64,000 nt of DNA from Pseudarthrobacter raffinosi (GCF_023913735.1 NZ_JAMXBH010000013.1:62001-126000), one strand, 5' to 3'; counted from the stretch's first letter, positions 50,727 to 60,529 are shown. Program-made: numbers and translations. The notes: generated by a model from the sequence alone, not told the origin.

Positions 50727-51290
50727 CTATCCGGTTGCTGCTGTCGCTCCCAGTTCGGCAAGGAAGTCGAAGAAACCGGGATCGGTTGATGGCCTGAAGG
50801 AGGGCCGGTGATCGACGTGGCTTCCTTCGTTGATGCACTCACTAAAGCCCCAGGGTTTGGACCTGATGCGTTCGAGCATGGGCCAAAATGTTCCGTCGTG
50901 CCAGGTGGCCGCGTCCGTCACTGCATTCTTGTGACCGTAGTATGCGGCCTGCCATGCCACCCATGCGGCCGTGAGTTCTTCAACGACGGCTGTATGGAGG
51001 TACCAGCACCCGAGGATCCGGGAATTGTCCGTGACACCGTAGCGTTCGTTGATCCAGTCCACCCAGGCGCCCAGAGCCTCCATCAGCTTCGCGGCGTCGG
51101 GTCCGGTCAGCTCTTTCCAGTTCCAGGGCGCAGGTTTGTTCTTGGGCGGGACAGCAAGAAGATCGTCCATCATCTCCACCAGGGCCTGCATGCCCTCCTG
51201 GAGGGCACCTATCTGGCCGACGTGGGACAGGACGATATCTTCCACGGAAGGAACCTCAACACCGGCCCCTTCCTCAGGTGTGGTGATCAT
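50727..51290 (-). CDS. DUF4913-family protein at the end of the transfer operon
   Basis: 187 residues. ALGAWVDWINERYGVTDNSRILGCWYLHTAVVEELTAAWVAW is the DUF4913 hallmark (W..WV.W...RY...........CW..H...VEEL.A.W.AW), found beside coupling proteins in actinobacterial conjugative elements. The N-terminal half is acidic and probably helical. The ATG overlaps the coupling-protein stop (ATGA). Function unknown; an accessory to DNA transfer is inferred from context. Confidence 0.85.
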   Translation of the reverse strand: MITTPEEGAGVEVPSVEDIVLSHVGQIGALQEGMQALVEMMDDLLAVPPKNKPAPWNWKELTGPDAAKLMEALGAWVDWINERYGVTDNSRILGCWYLHTAVVEELTAAWVAWQAAYYGHKNAVTDAATWHDGTFWPMLERIRSKPWGFSECINEGSHVDHRPSFRPSTDPGFFDFLAELGATAATG

Positions 51291-53050
51291 GCCTTATCCC
51301 CTGCTGTGCCGCCGGCGACGGCGGCTTCAGTGAGCTGGTCGTGCTGGTATTGGTTGGCTGCGTTCGCTTCCTTGAGTGACTGCGCCGCTTTCTTGTCTTT
51401 GGTGATCTGGTCGGCGTCGGGACGTTCCCACCAAGGGGTGAGCTTCACGCGGGCCGGGGCCACGTTGCTGTAATGCATGAAGGCCTCCCCCACGGGCAGT
51501 TGCTGAATCTCGTAGCCGCGGATAACCGGACGTTCTTCCTCACTGGTGGTCCGTGAGGACCCGTTCCTGCCATGGGAGGTCGAAACCCGCTGGTGCCGGG
51601 TGGTTCCCGCGGCACGGGCGATCTTGTCGAGTTCATCGAGTTCTTCCAGGCCAGGCAGGAACAGCCGGATCGAGGACGTTCCACGGATGGCCGTGGCGGC
51701 CTCAGCACCCCACCGTTGACGGTTCTGGGCAAAGGACTGGCTGAATCCGATGATGCGGATCCCGCGGCCACCGGAGTCTGAGAGCGCGCCGGCCATGTCC
51801 GGGATGGCGGCAACGTTCGGTGCCTCGTCCAGGACCATGGTCAGGACCGGCCACAGCCGGCCCCCTGGCGCGCCTTGGGAGATGCGCTGGGCCTTGCGGA
51901 ACATGAAGTCAGCGAACATGGCCACCAGTGGTGCCACCGGCGAACGTTCCCCGTCGGTGAGCAGGTACATGGTGTTCGGCTTCTCAAGGAACTTCTCCAT
52001 GGTGAATCCTTCGCACTTGCGCGGGCTCAGGATGTGCATTGCTTTGGGAGAGGACAACGGTTCGAGCAGGCCCGCGAGGGTTTCCTGGATGGAGTCCACG
52101 GTCTCACCGGCGCGTGAGGAAATCAGCGCCTGCAGCCGGGAGGTGAACGCTGCGGGTGCGTTGTGCCGGCGGAGGATATCCAGCGGTTCGGTGTTGGAGA
52201 AGTTGTTGGTCCACTTCACAATGTCCTCGACACTTTTCCCGCCCAGCGCTGCTGCGTGAAGGAACCGGCCGAGGACGGCGGCTGCTTTGGAGTTGAAGAA
52301 GTCCCCGTTTTTGACGTCCCCCATGGGTTGGGCGCCGGCCCAGGCCTTCCCGCGGGCCAGGGCTTCGTCGGGGTCCTCGCACCCGTCGATGACGTTCCAG
52401 CGCACTTTGTTGTCCCAGCCGGAAATGTCCTGGAGGTCGAACACGGAAACCTCACCCTTGCGCTGTCGCGCAACGGCGGTGAGCATCGGCAGGTCATTTT
52501 TGGTGGAGGTGGCGATGACGGCACCTGGTGCGTCCAGGACGATGCCGACGGCCAGGAACAGGGTTTTGCCGGAGCGCTGCGGGGCGAACACCCACATCGA
52601 ATCCTCGTGCTGGACGTAAAGAGTCTGCCCGTCGAGCTTGCACAGCGCGACGATCATCTCATCCTCGGTGGCCTCCGCAGGGAGTTCCAGGGACTGCTTG
52701 GCTTTGGCCAGGGCAGCTTTCTTGCCCATCCGCTTTTCCAGGTCCTTGTAGCTGGGCAGGCCATCATCGCGATGGCGTGTGGAGCCAAACTTCGCGCTGA
52801 GGAATGCCGCCCCGACGATGGACAGGATGGCCAGGACGGCGAGAATCCAGGTGGCTGCGCCGGGCCAGGCGAATTCGCCGGCCTTGATCTTCGCCCAGAG
52901 CGCTTCAAAGTCCGTCCACGGCATCCCGGTCGGCGTGATCAGCTCACCAAGGAAAGCGGACACCCATCCCAGGACGATCAGGACGCCAATGATGATGGCC
53001 AGGCCGATCTTCATGACCGAGTCTGTGGACATGCCCTTGCCGGTGCTCAT
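51287..53050 (-). CDS. VirD4/TraG-type conjugative coupling protein
   Basis: 587 residues. Two N-terminal membrane segments (GLAIIIGVLIVLGWVSAF; ATWILAVLAILSIVGAAFL) anchor the protein. The ATPase domain has Walker A APQRSGKT, Walker B TMVLDEAPN and the TraM-recognition-like C-terminal region (GGRGIRIIGFSQSFAQNRQRWG). It should bring relaxase-DNA to the secretion channel at the membrane. ATGA overlaps with both neighbours show tight coupling of expression. Confidence 0.92.
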   Translation of the reverse strand: MSTGKGMSTDSVMKIGLAIIIGVLIVLGWVSAFLGELITPTGMPWTDFEALWAKIKAGEFAWPGAATWILAVLAILSIVGAAFLSAKFGSTRHRDDGLPSYKDLEKRMGKKAALAKAKQSLELPAEATEDEMIVALCKLDGQTLYVQHEDSMWVFAPQRSGKTLFLAVGIVLDAPGAVIATSTKNDLPMLTAVARQRKGEVSVFDLQDISGWDNKVRWNVIDGCEDPDEALARGKAWAGAQPMGDVKNGDFFNSKAAAVLGRFLHAAALGGKSVEDIVKWTNNFSNTEPLDILRRHNAPAAFTSRLQALISSRAGETVDSIQETLAGLLEPLSSPKAMHILSPRKCEGFTMEKFLEKPNTMYLLTDGERSPVAPLVAMFADFMFRKAQRISQGAPGGRLWPVLTMVLDEAPNVAAIPDMAGALSDSGGRGIRIIGFSQSFAQNRQRWGAEAATAIRGTSSIRLFLPGLEELDELDKIARAAGTTRHQRVSTSHGRNGSSRTTSEEERPVIRGYEIQQLPVGEAFMHYSNVAPARVKLTPWWERPDADQITKDKKAAQSLKEANAANQYQHDQLTEAAVAGGTAGDKA

Positions 53051-54639
53051 GCTGCTTCCTCGTGTGCGCTGGCCTCTACGTCGTTCAGTGTTGCGGTGGA
53101 TTTCATGGCTTTGTCCGTGTCGGTCAGTTCGATTTCGAGGGCGCTGCGGACGTGGATGGCGATGAAGGGGTCCTTGGCTCCGATCCGCATCATGCAGGTG
53201 CCTTTGGTCAGGGATGAGATGTCGGCCGCGGACCCTGACGGGAGGTTGAACATCCGCTCACACGCCCAGGCGTCATCGGATTTTTGCTGCTTGTACAGCA
53301 GGACGGTGCCGCATTCTTTGAGCATGGCGATGGCGGGGCTGTCTTCGGGAATGTCGGAGATGTGGTGGAAGGCGAACATGCATGAAAGGGACAGGGCGCG
53401 GGAAAGTTTGGTGTTCCGTCGGGTGACCTTCGCGACCGAGCCCTGGACGGTGTGCCAGGCTTCCTCGATGACCAGGACCGTGGGGACCGGTTCGGTCTGG
53501 CGGTAGAGGGTGTTCGCCAGCCAGGTGTTGATGATCGTCATGACGATGGCCAGTGCCGGACCGTCTTCCGGGAGCAGGGACACGTCAAAGACGGTCAGGC
53601 CTGCGTTGAGGGTGATTTCCTCGCTGGTTGGACCGTCGATCAGGCCGGCCAGGTCGTCTTCAATCATGCGTTCGAGTTCGAATGCGGGGTCCTGGCCCCA
53701 CTGGCGCAGTTCCTCTACCGTCAGGTTTGAGGCTTCTGCGGTGTCCTTGTCCGGTGAGTACAGCGCGGTGAGCACGTGCCGGACGTGCGCGATTTCCCCG
53801 GCGGCCGCTGCGGCCCGCAGCGCCTGCTTGTGGGCCATGCGGACGGCTTTGCCTTCCTTGGGCAGCAGCGGCCGGCCTAGGGCCTCTTCCACGACGGCGC
53901 GGACGAGCATGGACTGTCCTGCCGGGGTGGAGAGTGCTGTGTCGTCGTGGTTGTCTTCGTGGAGGCGGGCTGCGATCCGGGGGTCCAGGATGTTGATCCT
54001 TGCCCCTCCCCCGCCGACCATGAACTTCACCGGAGTAATGTCCAGCCGTTCGGCCAGGGAGGTGTATTCGCCGCCGTTCTGGTCCAGCTGGTATTTCTTA
54101 TCGATCACTACGACGCGGCGGCCGAGGATCAGCTGACGCAGGACCGCCCAGGTTTTGATGCCCGAGGACTTGCCTTGGCCGAGGTCTCCGATGAAGCAGA
54201 CGTTCGGGGATTCGAGCTCGTTGCCGTAGGACGTGAAGGGATCGTGGACGATCATCCACCCGGAGCCGGCGTCGATCCCGAACGCCAACCCGCGGTGTGA
54301 GGTGGGTGGGGAGGCGATGGCCATGTGTGAAAATTCCATCTGCCGGGTGGAGGACAACACGCCAGGTGCGGCAGGGTCGTAGAACCCTAGCTGTGAGGCG
54401 CGGACGTGTCTGCGCTCATGGTGCCAGTGGGTGGATGCGGCCGCCTGCGCTTCTGCCCTCTGGCGGAGGCTGTCCCTTTTCTGGTCTGCCTTTTTCGTGG
54501 AGCTGGACCGGCGTTTGGCCGCGAGGGCATCTTCGGTGGCCGCCGCTGCCGCGTTGTGCTGGGAGGCCCGTGCGCGGCGGGATGTGGGGGTCAGGGCCCA
54601 GGGCATCCTCAGGCCTTTGATGAGTTTTTGCGTGTTCAT
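53047..54639 (-). CDS. VirB4-like conjugation ATPase
   Basis: 530 residues, no membrane segment. Walker A GDLGQGKSSGIKT (about residues 153-165), Walker B TVLVIEEAWH, and a late QKSDDAWACERMFNLPSG stretch follow the VirB4/TraC AAA-type pattern. A charged, Ala-rich coiled-coil-like N terminus precedes it. It is expected to drive assembly or transport through the type IV channel and is shorter than proteobacterial VirB4, as the N-terminal domain is carried by the separate SCO6880-like protein. Confidence 0.88.
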   Translation of the reverse strand: MNTQKLIKGLRMPWALTPTSRRARASQHNAAAAATEDALAAKRRSSSTKKADQKRDSLRQRAEAQAAASTHWHHERRHVRASQLGFYDPAAPGVLSSTRQMEFSHMAIASPPTSHRGLAFGIDAGSGWMIVHDPFTSYGNELESPNVCFIGDLGQGKSSGIKTWAVLRQLILGRRVVVIDKKYQLDQNGGEYTSLAERLDITPVKFMVGGGGARINILDPRIAARLHEDNHDDTALSTPAGQSMLVRAVVEEALGRPLLPKEGKAVRMAHKQALRAAAAAGEIAHVRHVLTALYSPDKDTAEASNLTVEELRQWGQDPAFELERMIEDDLAGLIDGPTSEEITLNAGLTVFDVSLLPEDGPALAIVMTIINTWLANTLYRQTEPVPTVLVIEEAWHTVQGSVAKVTRRNTKLSRALSLSCMFAFHHISDIPEDSPAIAMLKECGTVLLYKQQKSDDAWACERMFNLPSGSAADISSLTKGTCMMRIGAKDPFIAIHVRSALEIELTDTDKAMKSTATLNDVEASAHEEAA

Positions 54640-56201
54640 CGGATTCCTCTCGTGAAAGGCATGGTGGTGATCAGGGCCAGATCGTTGCGGTGATCCATCC
54701 AGTCAATGAATTCGATCCCGGCGTCCGCGGCGGCCGCCTCGATCAGGTCAGCGGTGGCCAGCAGCTCATCTTCTGATTCGACGGAGTAGGAGATGTAGAG
54801 GGCGTAGGAGGCTCCGTGGTGACCGGAGCCGGGCCGCAGGTCAAGGAGCCGCTGCCGGGAGGCGCCCATCAACACCTCTTCGGAACCGTCAGAGAGTTTC
54901 CCGGATTTGCGGACGTCGTTGTCCTTGGCGATATCCATGGCGGCGTCCGTGCGGGCCTTGCCTCGTGCTTTGCGGGCATCCTCCAGTTCCATGACCATGG
55001 ACACGGAATGCACGACCGCCGGCTGGATACCGCTGACCAGCGCCTGGAGCGCCGAGACCGGGACGGCTTCGGGGCTGAACGCTGAGGCCGGGACGTATCC
55101 GGTGCGGGTATGCCAGCGGCCGTTGACCACCACTGAGGATTCAGAGCTTTCCCCGTCCAGGTGCTGCCAGCAGTCGGCCAGGTCAGCGCCTTCGTAGTCG
55201 TCGATGTCGTAATCGGGGTCCTGTAAATGTCGCAGCAACCCGGCTATCTGTCCTGGTCCCAGGGTCCGGTAGTCCTGAATGGAGCCCATCATTTGCGCCT
55301 GGGACAGGGCCGAACGAATCTCCTGATAGATCGCCAGGCCGAGCCCGGTGTCACCAGCTCCGAGCTTGTCTGCTTTCAGTGACAGGGTGGCGGACTTGGG
55401 AATCCGGAACGTTTCGTAGGTCCGGTGTTGTTCAGAGCGGGACTGGAGTGTTTGCACCAGATCCCCGTAGGAGGCCAGCAGAATCTTCTTCACTCCCGGG
55501 GCCTGGCGGTCCCTGATCCAGATCAGGTGATCCGTGGAGTCCATCGGCACCGCACGGGAGAGCGACTGCACGTGCGTGACCAGGGACTGCCGGCGGGCCA
55601 GACGTGCCAGGAACTGGCCCCTGGCCACGTAGGCGGAATCCTCCCGGGTTTCCTCGCGGATACCGGAGGAGGAGCCCATGACCTCGACGGTGACGGTGTA
55701 GTACGGGACTTTGATGGCGCCCTGGTGCCGGAACACTGTCATGGGCCCGCCCGGGGTTATGACGGTGAAGGCGCGCACGTCCCCGACCATGAGCGGGACA
55801 TTGTTCTTGTGCCGGACCGGGACCTCGATCATGCCGTTCTCGTCTGCCTGGGCACGGTCGGCCTTGCCTGCCTTAACCATTCGCGTCTGGTCCCGGAATT
55901 TCACGGGAACGAACGTTGCGGTCTTGTTCTTCTTCCGTGCCCGCTGATGCCTGGCCTCGACGTAGAGGGCGCCCAGGGAGCGGTGTCCGGTCATTTTGCT
56001 TGGTGTCGTCAGGGCTACCCCGGCAAAGACCACGACGGCCGCGATCAGGAGTCCCACCCAGATCATTGCCGCTGAGGCGGCAATGGCGAGGACGCCAAGA
56101 CCGACCGAAATGCTTAGGCCAATCCATTCCGGTCCGGTCCTGTTCCCACCGAACAGGCCACGGCGTGAGACCTCACCGCCGACAACGACCATTCTTCCCA
56201 T
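54636..56201 (-). CDS. SCO6880-family conjugation membrane protein
   Basis: 521 residues. Two adjacent membrane segments near the N terminus (WIGLSISVGLGVLAIAASAAMIWVGLLIAAVVVFAGVAL cannot be given whole; they lie at about residues 25-65) are followed by a long soluble domain. FRHQGAIKVPYYTVTVEVMGSSS and the pattern of a VirB4 N-terminal-like region are as in SCO6880-type proteins of actinobacterial plasmids. Together with the next gene it probably equals one split VirB4-type machine. ATGA overlap with it. Confidence 0.82.
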   Translation of the reverse strand: MGRMVVVGGEVSRRGLFGGNRTGPEWIGLSISVGLGVLAIAASAAMIWVGLLIAAVVVFAGVALTTPSKMTGHRSLGALYVEARHQRARKKNKTATFVPVKFRDQTRMVKAGKADRAQADENGMIEVPVRHKNNVPLMVGDVRAFTVITPGGPMTVFRHQGAIKVPYYTVTVEVMGSSSGIREETREDSAYVARGQFLARLARRQSLVTHVQSLSRAVPMDSTDHLIWIRDRQAPGVKKILLASYGDLVQTLQSRSEQHRTYETFRIPKSATLSLKADKLGAGDTGLGLAIYQEIRSALSQAQMMGSIQDYRTLGPGQIAGLLRHLQDPDYDIDDYEGADLADCWQHLDGESSESSVVVNGRWHTRTGYVPASAFSPEAVPVSALQALVSGIQPAVVHSVSMVMELEDARKARGKARTDAAMDIAKDNDVRKSGKLSDGSEEVLMGASRQRLLDLRPGSGHHGASYALYISYSVESEDELLATADLIEAAAADAGIEFIDWMDHRNDLALITTMPFTRGIR

Positions 56202-56231
56202 GATTGCCTACTCCCTTGGCTTTTGTACTGC

Positions 56232-58112
56232 TTACCGGCCACTGATGTGGTCGGTATCGGGTGCCATTGAGTTGACGCCCTGGCGGCCGCGCATCGCGGC
56301 CTGTCGTGCGCTCTCCCGGCCTGCGAGCAGGAACGCTGTCGCCCCGCCGGCGGCGATCTTCGCGGAGCCCCGCGTCACCGCTGCCGTGCCTCGGCCGACA
56401 GCTGCAGCACCACCGCGCAAGGACTGAGCCGCCTTTCCTGAGGCAGTGCCCGACCGGTCATCGCGCTGCATCTCGCCGAGGGTGCGGGTATCCGGTGCCG
56501 GTTCGTCTCCGGATCCCTGGGCGGCAGAGCTCTGCCGTGCGGCTGCGCCGGAACCGCGCTGACCGCCGGCGCCGACACCGGCACCGGCAGCGGCCGTACC
56601 GCCGTCCGGGCTGGTCGGACCGGACCGTGAGGACCCGCCGGGGTGGTTGCTTCCGCCGGGGCCGGACTGGTTCTGTGCTGTCCGGCGTTTGCGGATCATG
56701 GAGCTCATGGCAGCGCCCGCGCCGGCGACCATGGCAGCGCCAGCGATCGAGGGGCGGTTAGCTCCCAGGCTGGTCGCCGAGGACGGCAGGATCGGTACGA
56801 ACTTGAACAACAGGGCCGGCGAGAACGCCAGCACCACCATGGCCGCCGCTGCAATGAACACCGACGATGCGTTGATCAGTGCGTCATCCGTTCCCTCCCC
56901 CTGGAACGCGGGGCGGTTACTGATGAAGCTGAACAAAGCACCCATCAGCAGGAGGATCAACGGCTTGGACAGTGCAATACCAAGCCACAGCGACCCGGTC
57001 TTAGCCACGCGTGCACGGTACTGCGGGTGGATCATGAAACCGATCATCAAAGCCAAACCCACACCCAGCAGATACAGGGCCAGCGGCTGGAGAGCGAACA
57101 ACCCCAGCAGCGCCCACGCCCCGATAAACAACAGGCCGAACAGCAGAACCGCGGCCAGCGGGCCGAACACGCCGGTGGACTCGTAAGAGGCGAACCGGGA
57201 AATCGTGGTCGCGAAATCCATGATCTGGTTCGAGGTCCACGGGCTAATGGCCCCGGTGAGGCCCATCAGCGCGTTATTACCCACATACGCCAGCGCCGGA
57301 CCGAAGATCGCCAACAGAATCGACAGCGGCCCGAACCAGAACAACGACTGCCGCACCGTATCGAAGTCGATCTTCTCGTCCGAGAGGTCCTTGAACAGCT
57401 TGAAATACATCAACGCCAGGATCACGATGCCGATCCCCGAAAAAATCCCCCACATGTCCCTAAACGCATCATCAACCTGGAACTCGGAGACCCTCAGAAG
57501 GTTCATCAGAACCTCGTTCGTGGCTGTGACGCCGGCTTCCTTAGTCGAGTTGGCGAACTTCTCAAACCCGTCCTTGGCGTTGGCAATGAACGCGACCGTG
57601 TCCACTGCACCCAGAACAAACTGTCCGCCAGGCTGCATGCCAACCGCCGTGCGCAATGCAACGCCGGCGAGGGGTGAAAATTCTTTCCATGCCGTCGAGA
57701 CAGCACAGACGCCCAGGGCTGCCCGGTTGGCCCCTTCCTGGGCCAGGGCAGCGCAGAACTGGCCTTGGCTGGACTCTGGTTTGTAGTCGAGGGATTGTTC
57801 CGGTGTGGTCAGGAAGCTGTTGAAAGCCCTGGAGGCCATGCCGTCGCAGTCCTGCCCGATCATCGTTGCACCAAGGAATTGAGGTGCACAGGCACCCTCG
57901 GCAAGCTTCTGATTCAACCGGTCCCGAATGCCGTCCCGTTCAGAAGGAGGTAATCCGGCCAGACGTTTGAGCTGATCCGCATTCAGCTTCTCGGATGCGT
58001 TGACTTCGTTTGTTGCCTGGGCAGCTCCCGCGGTGACAACGCCGACGCCCAGGAACAGCGCCAGGATCGCGGCCGCGAGCCGCAGGCGGGTGCTAGCGCG
58101 TAGCGTTCGCAT
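56232..58112 (-). CDS. VirB6/TrbL-like polytopic conjugation membrane protein
   Basis: 626 residues. A signal peptide (LRLAAAILALFLGVGVVTAGAAQA) leads into a Cys-containing exported region. Then about seven hydrophobic segments lie between residues 235 and 450 (for example IFSGIGIVILALMYF; LFGLLFIGAWALLGLFAL). The last 170 residues are a Gly/Ser/Ala-rich cytoplasmic tail. This layout matches TrbL/VirB6 inner-membrane channel proteins. Its start overlaps the upstream gene by 20 bases. Confidence 0.85.
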   Translation of the reverse strand: MRTLRASTRLRLAAAILALFLGVGVVTAGAAQATNEVNASEKLNADQLKRLAGLPPSERDGIRDRLNQKLAEGACAPQFLGATMIGQDCDGMASRAFNSFLTTPEQSLDYKPESSQGQFCAALAQEGANRAALGVCAVSTAWKEFSPLAGVALRTAVGMQPGGQFVLGAVDTVAFIANAKDGFEKFANSTKEAGVTATNEVLMNLLRVSEFQVDDAFRDMWGIFSGIGIVILALMYFKLFKDLSDEKIDFDTVRQSLFWFGPLSILLAIFGPALAYVGNNALMGLTGAISPWTSNQIMDFATTISRFASYESTGVFGPLAAVLLFGLLFIGAWALLGLFALQPLALYLLGVGLALMIGFMIHPQYRARVAKTGSLWLGIALSKPLILLLMGALFSFISNRPAFQGEGTDDALINASSVFIAAAAMVVLAFSPALLFKFVPILPSSATSLGANRPSIAGAAMVAGAGAAMSSMIRKRRTAQNQSGPGGSNHPGGSSRSGPTSPDGGTAAAGAGVGAGGQRGSGAAARQSSAAQGSGDEPAPDTRTLGEMQRDDRSGTASGKAAQSLRGGAAAVGRGTAAVTRGSAKIAAGGATAFLLAGRESARQAAMRGRQGVNSMAPDTDHISGR

Positions 58113-58884
58113 ATTCGACCCACCCTTCCTTGCTTAGGTCTTCGAAATACCGCGCCACCAAGGAGTCATCAAGCCTCGGCATGTTCCCAGTGGGGGTGCC
58201 CCCAACACCACCAGCCGGGCCTTCGTCTTTCAGCCGTTGCTTGAACTCGGTGTCATCAATCCGAGTCAGCGTGTTGGATATTTTCCAGTCGTCCTTCCAC
58301 GTCAGTTCCACGGATGCGGTGCCAAAATATCCACCAGGCAGTGTGTCGCCGACTCTGCGGCCTCCGTAAACCACCTGCACCAGTGCGCTCTTCTTTGGCT
58401 CGCAGGAGACCATCCGGTAAAGGCCGCCGGCGCTCACGTTGACCTCATCGAGCCAACCCCCGTCAAAGCTTGAAAGGTTTCCCTTTGCGGCAGCATCGGC
58501 CCAGGTGTCGCCCAACAGGGTTGCGTCCTTGGTCCACGAACCAGGAATCGCGAGGGAATTCAGAGTGGCTTTCTGGGCCTCCCACGTTTTGGCGTTCACA
58601 TTGAAGAGCGCCGGTGTGTAGTTGGCGGCGGCCTGGGCGGCGGAGTCGCAGGTGCCGTTGTATCCGATGGGGGTCCTGCCGTCATCGGCGGTCTTGGTGC
58701 CGCCCTCTTCGATGTTGATTTTGGAGACGGGGAAACCGAACTTGCCGGCCACCATGCCGTTGTCGGCACTTGGTTCGGGCTGTACAGCCTGGTCACTTGG
58801 CCGGAGGTTGATGAGCACCACGGCAACTGCCACGATGATCATCACCGCGGCGATGGCCACCAGGGCTTTCCAGTTCTTTTTCAT
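58093..58884 (-). CDS. Membrane-anchored VirB8-like conjugation protein
   Basis: About 263 residues from the ATG at 58884 (58893 also possible). One N-terminal membrane helix after KKNWK (ALVAIAAVMIIVAVAVVLI), then an exported alpha/beta domain (ACDSAAQAAANYTPALFNV, GLYRMVSCEPKKSALVQVVYGG, WKDDWKISNTLTRI). A single helix plus a small NTF2-like domain is the VirB8/TcpC plan. The sequence is divergent, so this is inferred from topology and position. Confidence 0.65.
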   Translation of the reverse strand: MKKNWKALVAIAAVMIIVAVAVVLINLRPSDQAVQPEPSADNGMVAGKFGFPVSKINIEEGGTKTADDGRTPIGYNGTCDSAAQAAANYTPALFNVNAKTWEAQKATLNSLAIPGSWTKDATLLGDTWADAAAKGNLSSFDGGWLDEVNVSAGGLYRMVSCEPKKSALVQVVYGGRRVGDTLPGGYFGTASVELTWKDDWKISNTLTRIDDTEFKQRLKDEGPAGGVGGTPTGNMPRLDDSLVARYFEDLSKEGWVEYANATR

Positions 58885-58958
58885 GAGTCGCATTCCATTC
58901 AGTGTCCGAAGTTTGGCGAGACGCCAGCTGGAGCCCAATGACGGGCTCCAGGCTTTGG

Positions 58959-59294
58959 CTAGGCTCCTGCTGCGCCTGCCACGGCCAGGAACGCTCCGAG
59001 GATGACACTGACACTAGCGACGCAGCCGAAGGCGATACCGCTGCGTTTGGCACCGGTTGCACCATCGGAGATATCGTCCACGCGTCCGCCCTTGCGTGCG
59101 ATGCCCCACTCGGCAAGGTTCCAGATGAACGCTGCCGTGACTCCCAGCAGTGCCAACGCCCACAGGCCGCCCATGACGAGCTGAATGGCGCCTTTGAACT
59201 CGATACCGAACACGTCAATGCTGGGTGTAACGCCGTCCAGGGGGTTGTCCGGGGCGGTTGCGATGGTGATTTTGGTCAGGATGTTGCTGAGCAT
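58959..59294 (-). CDS. Small two-helix membrane protein of the transfer operon
   Basis: 111 residues with AGGACC before the ATG. Two hydrophobic helices (GAIQLVMGGLWALALLGVTAAFIW and SGIAFGCVASVSVILGAFLAVAGAAG) are separated by a charged loop. Size and topology recall VirB2/TrbC pilin-like or VirB3-like subunits; the sequence does not decide between them. Positioned between the ParA-like ATPase and the VirB8-like protein. Confidence 0.75.
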   Translation of the reverse strand: MLSNILTKITIATAPDNPLDGVTPSIDVFGIEFKGAIQLVMGGLWALALLGVTAAFIWNLAEWGIARKGGRVDDISDGATGAKRSGIAFGCVASVSVILGAFLAVAGAAGA

Positions 59295-59308
59295 GATGAG
59301 TGGTCCTA

Positions 59309-60529
59309 TCAGCTGGTGGTGTGAGTGGAGTTGGGGCGGTTGTCTACCTCGAGCAGGCCGGCGGCGATTTCGGCCGTGGCACGTTCGAAGGCGCGGCGGG
59401 CGGGATCCCCGACCAGCTGCCAGTCGATGATCGAGCCGGTGTCCAGGGCACCGTCATAGGGAATGTCGATGATCGTCCGAACAGCGGAACCGAGCTTTTC
59501 GCGTAGGTCCGCCTGCTCTGCGGCCGAGACCTTGGCCCCGCCGCCTTGAGTGACAATGACAACGGCGTTATCGACCAGGTTCTTGTAGTGGGTGTTGGCG
59601 GTGCGTTCGGTCATGGATTCGAGCTGCTCGATCATGCGAAGCGCTGAGACAACGGCATTGCGTTTGAGCGTTGTGGGGATCACGAGCTGGTCCGTAACCT
59701 CGATGGAGGCCAGCCAGTTTGCGGAGCGGGTGTTGTTGCCCGTATCCACAATGATCGTGTCGTAAAACCGGCTGACCACGGTGTGGATCCGGTTGAACTC
59801 ATCCGCTCCGATGGACTTCATCCGGTCCGGATCTTCGTCCGAGGCCAGGACGGAGAACTGGTTCTTGCCCTGATGCCGCGTGTAGTAGGTGAAGTCACCC
59901 TTGCGGGCGGAGATGGTTTCGAACTTCGCCAACACATTCAGCAGATCCCACACGGTGCGGGTGGACTCGTTCGCGTTGGTCCGGACGCCGAGGGTGCCCA
60001 TCATTTCGTTGATATCCCACACGATGGCGTGCTGGCCCGAGTGGATCCCGAATGTGGAGCCGATCCCGACGCTGCAGGTGGTTTTACCGACCCCGCCCAG
60101 GGGCTGGGCGACCATGATCTGCATCGGGCGCGAGTACACGCGCTGGATCGCGGACAGATCCGTCCGGCGTGCCAGTTCGGCTGCGCCGACCTTGGGCTTG
60201 ACCATGCCGAAGGTGATCGCCCGCAGGAACGCCTGCCAGCCGGTAGCTGGCGGCAGCTGGTCGTTGACATTTTCCTTTCGCAGCACCGATGCGCTGCGGC
60301 GGCCACTGACCAGGGGGCCGTGCTCTCCCTCAGCAGAGGGCTCCTCAGCCGCCGCCTGCGCTGGCTCCCTGGACGGCTGAGCAGGCCGAATCGCCTCCGC
60401 GTCCGGGACAGCGCTGATCACAGGCTCAGGAGGCTCCTGTGCAGTGTCGTCAGAGGCTGTTTCTGTGGGATCGAGAAGGCTGACAGGGGCACGGGACTTT
60501 CGCTCCGCACCTGACCAGTTGGTACTCAT
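59309..60529 (-). CDS. ParA/MinD-like ATPase of the transfer operon
   Basis: 406 residues. An acidic, Pro-rich 130-residue head precedes a ParA/MinD-type domain: PLGGVGKTT as the deviant Walker A, IVWDINEMMGTLGVR, and DTIIVDTGNN as switch II. The usual first Lys of KGGVGKT is Leu, so dimer-type ATP hydrolysis may differ from true ParA. Embedded among secretion genes with no ParB next to it, it may localise the transfer machine rather than partition DNA. GAAAGGAAG precedes the ATG. Confidence 0.88.
   Translation of the reverse strand: MSTNWSGAERKSRAPVSLLDPTETASDDTAQEPPEPVISAVPDAEAIRPAQPSREPAQAAAEEPSAEGEHGPLVSGRRSASVLRKENVNDQLPPATGWQAFLRAITFGMVKPKVGAAELARRTDLSAIQRVYSRPMQIMVAQPLGGVGKTTCSVGIGSTFGIHSGQHAIVWDINEMMGTLGVRTNANESTRTVWDLLNVLAKFETISARKGDFTYYTRHQGKNQFSVLASDEDPDRMKSIGADEFNRIHTVVSRFYDTIIVDTGNNTRSANWLASIEVTDQLVIPTTLKRNAVVSALRMIEQLESMTERTANTHYKNLVDNAVVIVTQGGGAKVSAAEQADLREKLGSAVRTIIDIPYDGALDTGSIIDWQLVGDPARRAFERATAEIAAGLLEVDNRPNSTHTTS

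Noticed and set aside
52163..53506. Rightward 447-codon frame over the coupling protein and VirB4-like genes
   Set aside because: Antisense to two overlapping ATPase genes with clear Walker motifs; compositional shadow.
59309..60529. Calling the ParA-like gene a plasmid partition gene
   Set aside because: It is embedded in the transfer chain, lacks a ParB partner and has an altered Walker A, so a partition role is not supported.
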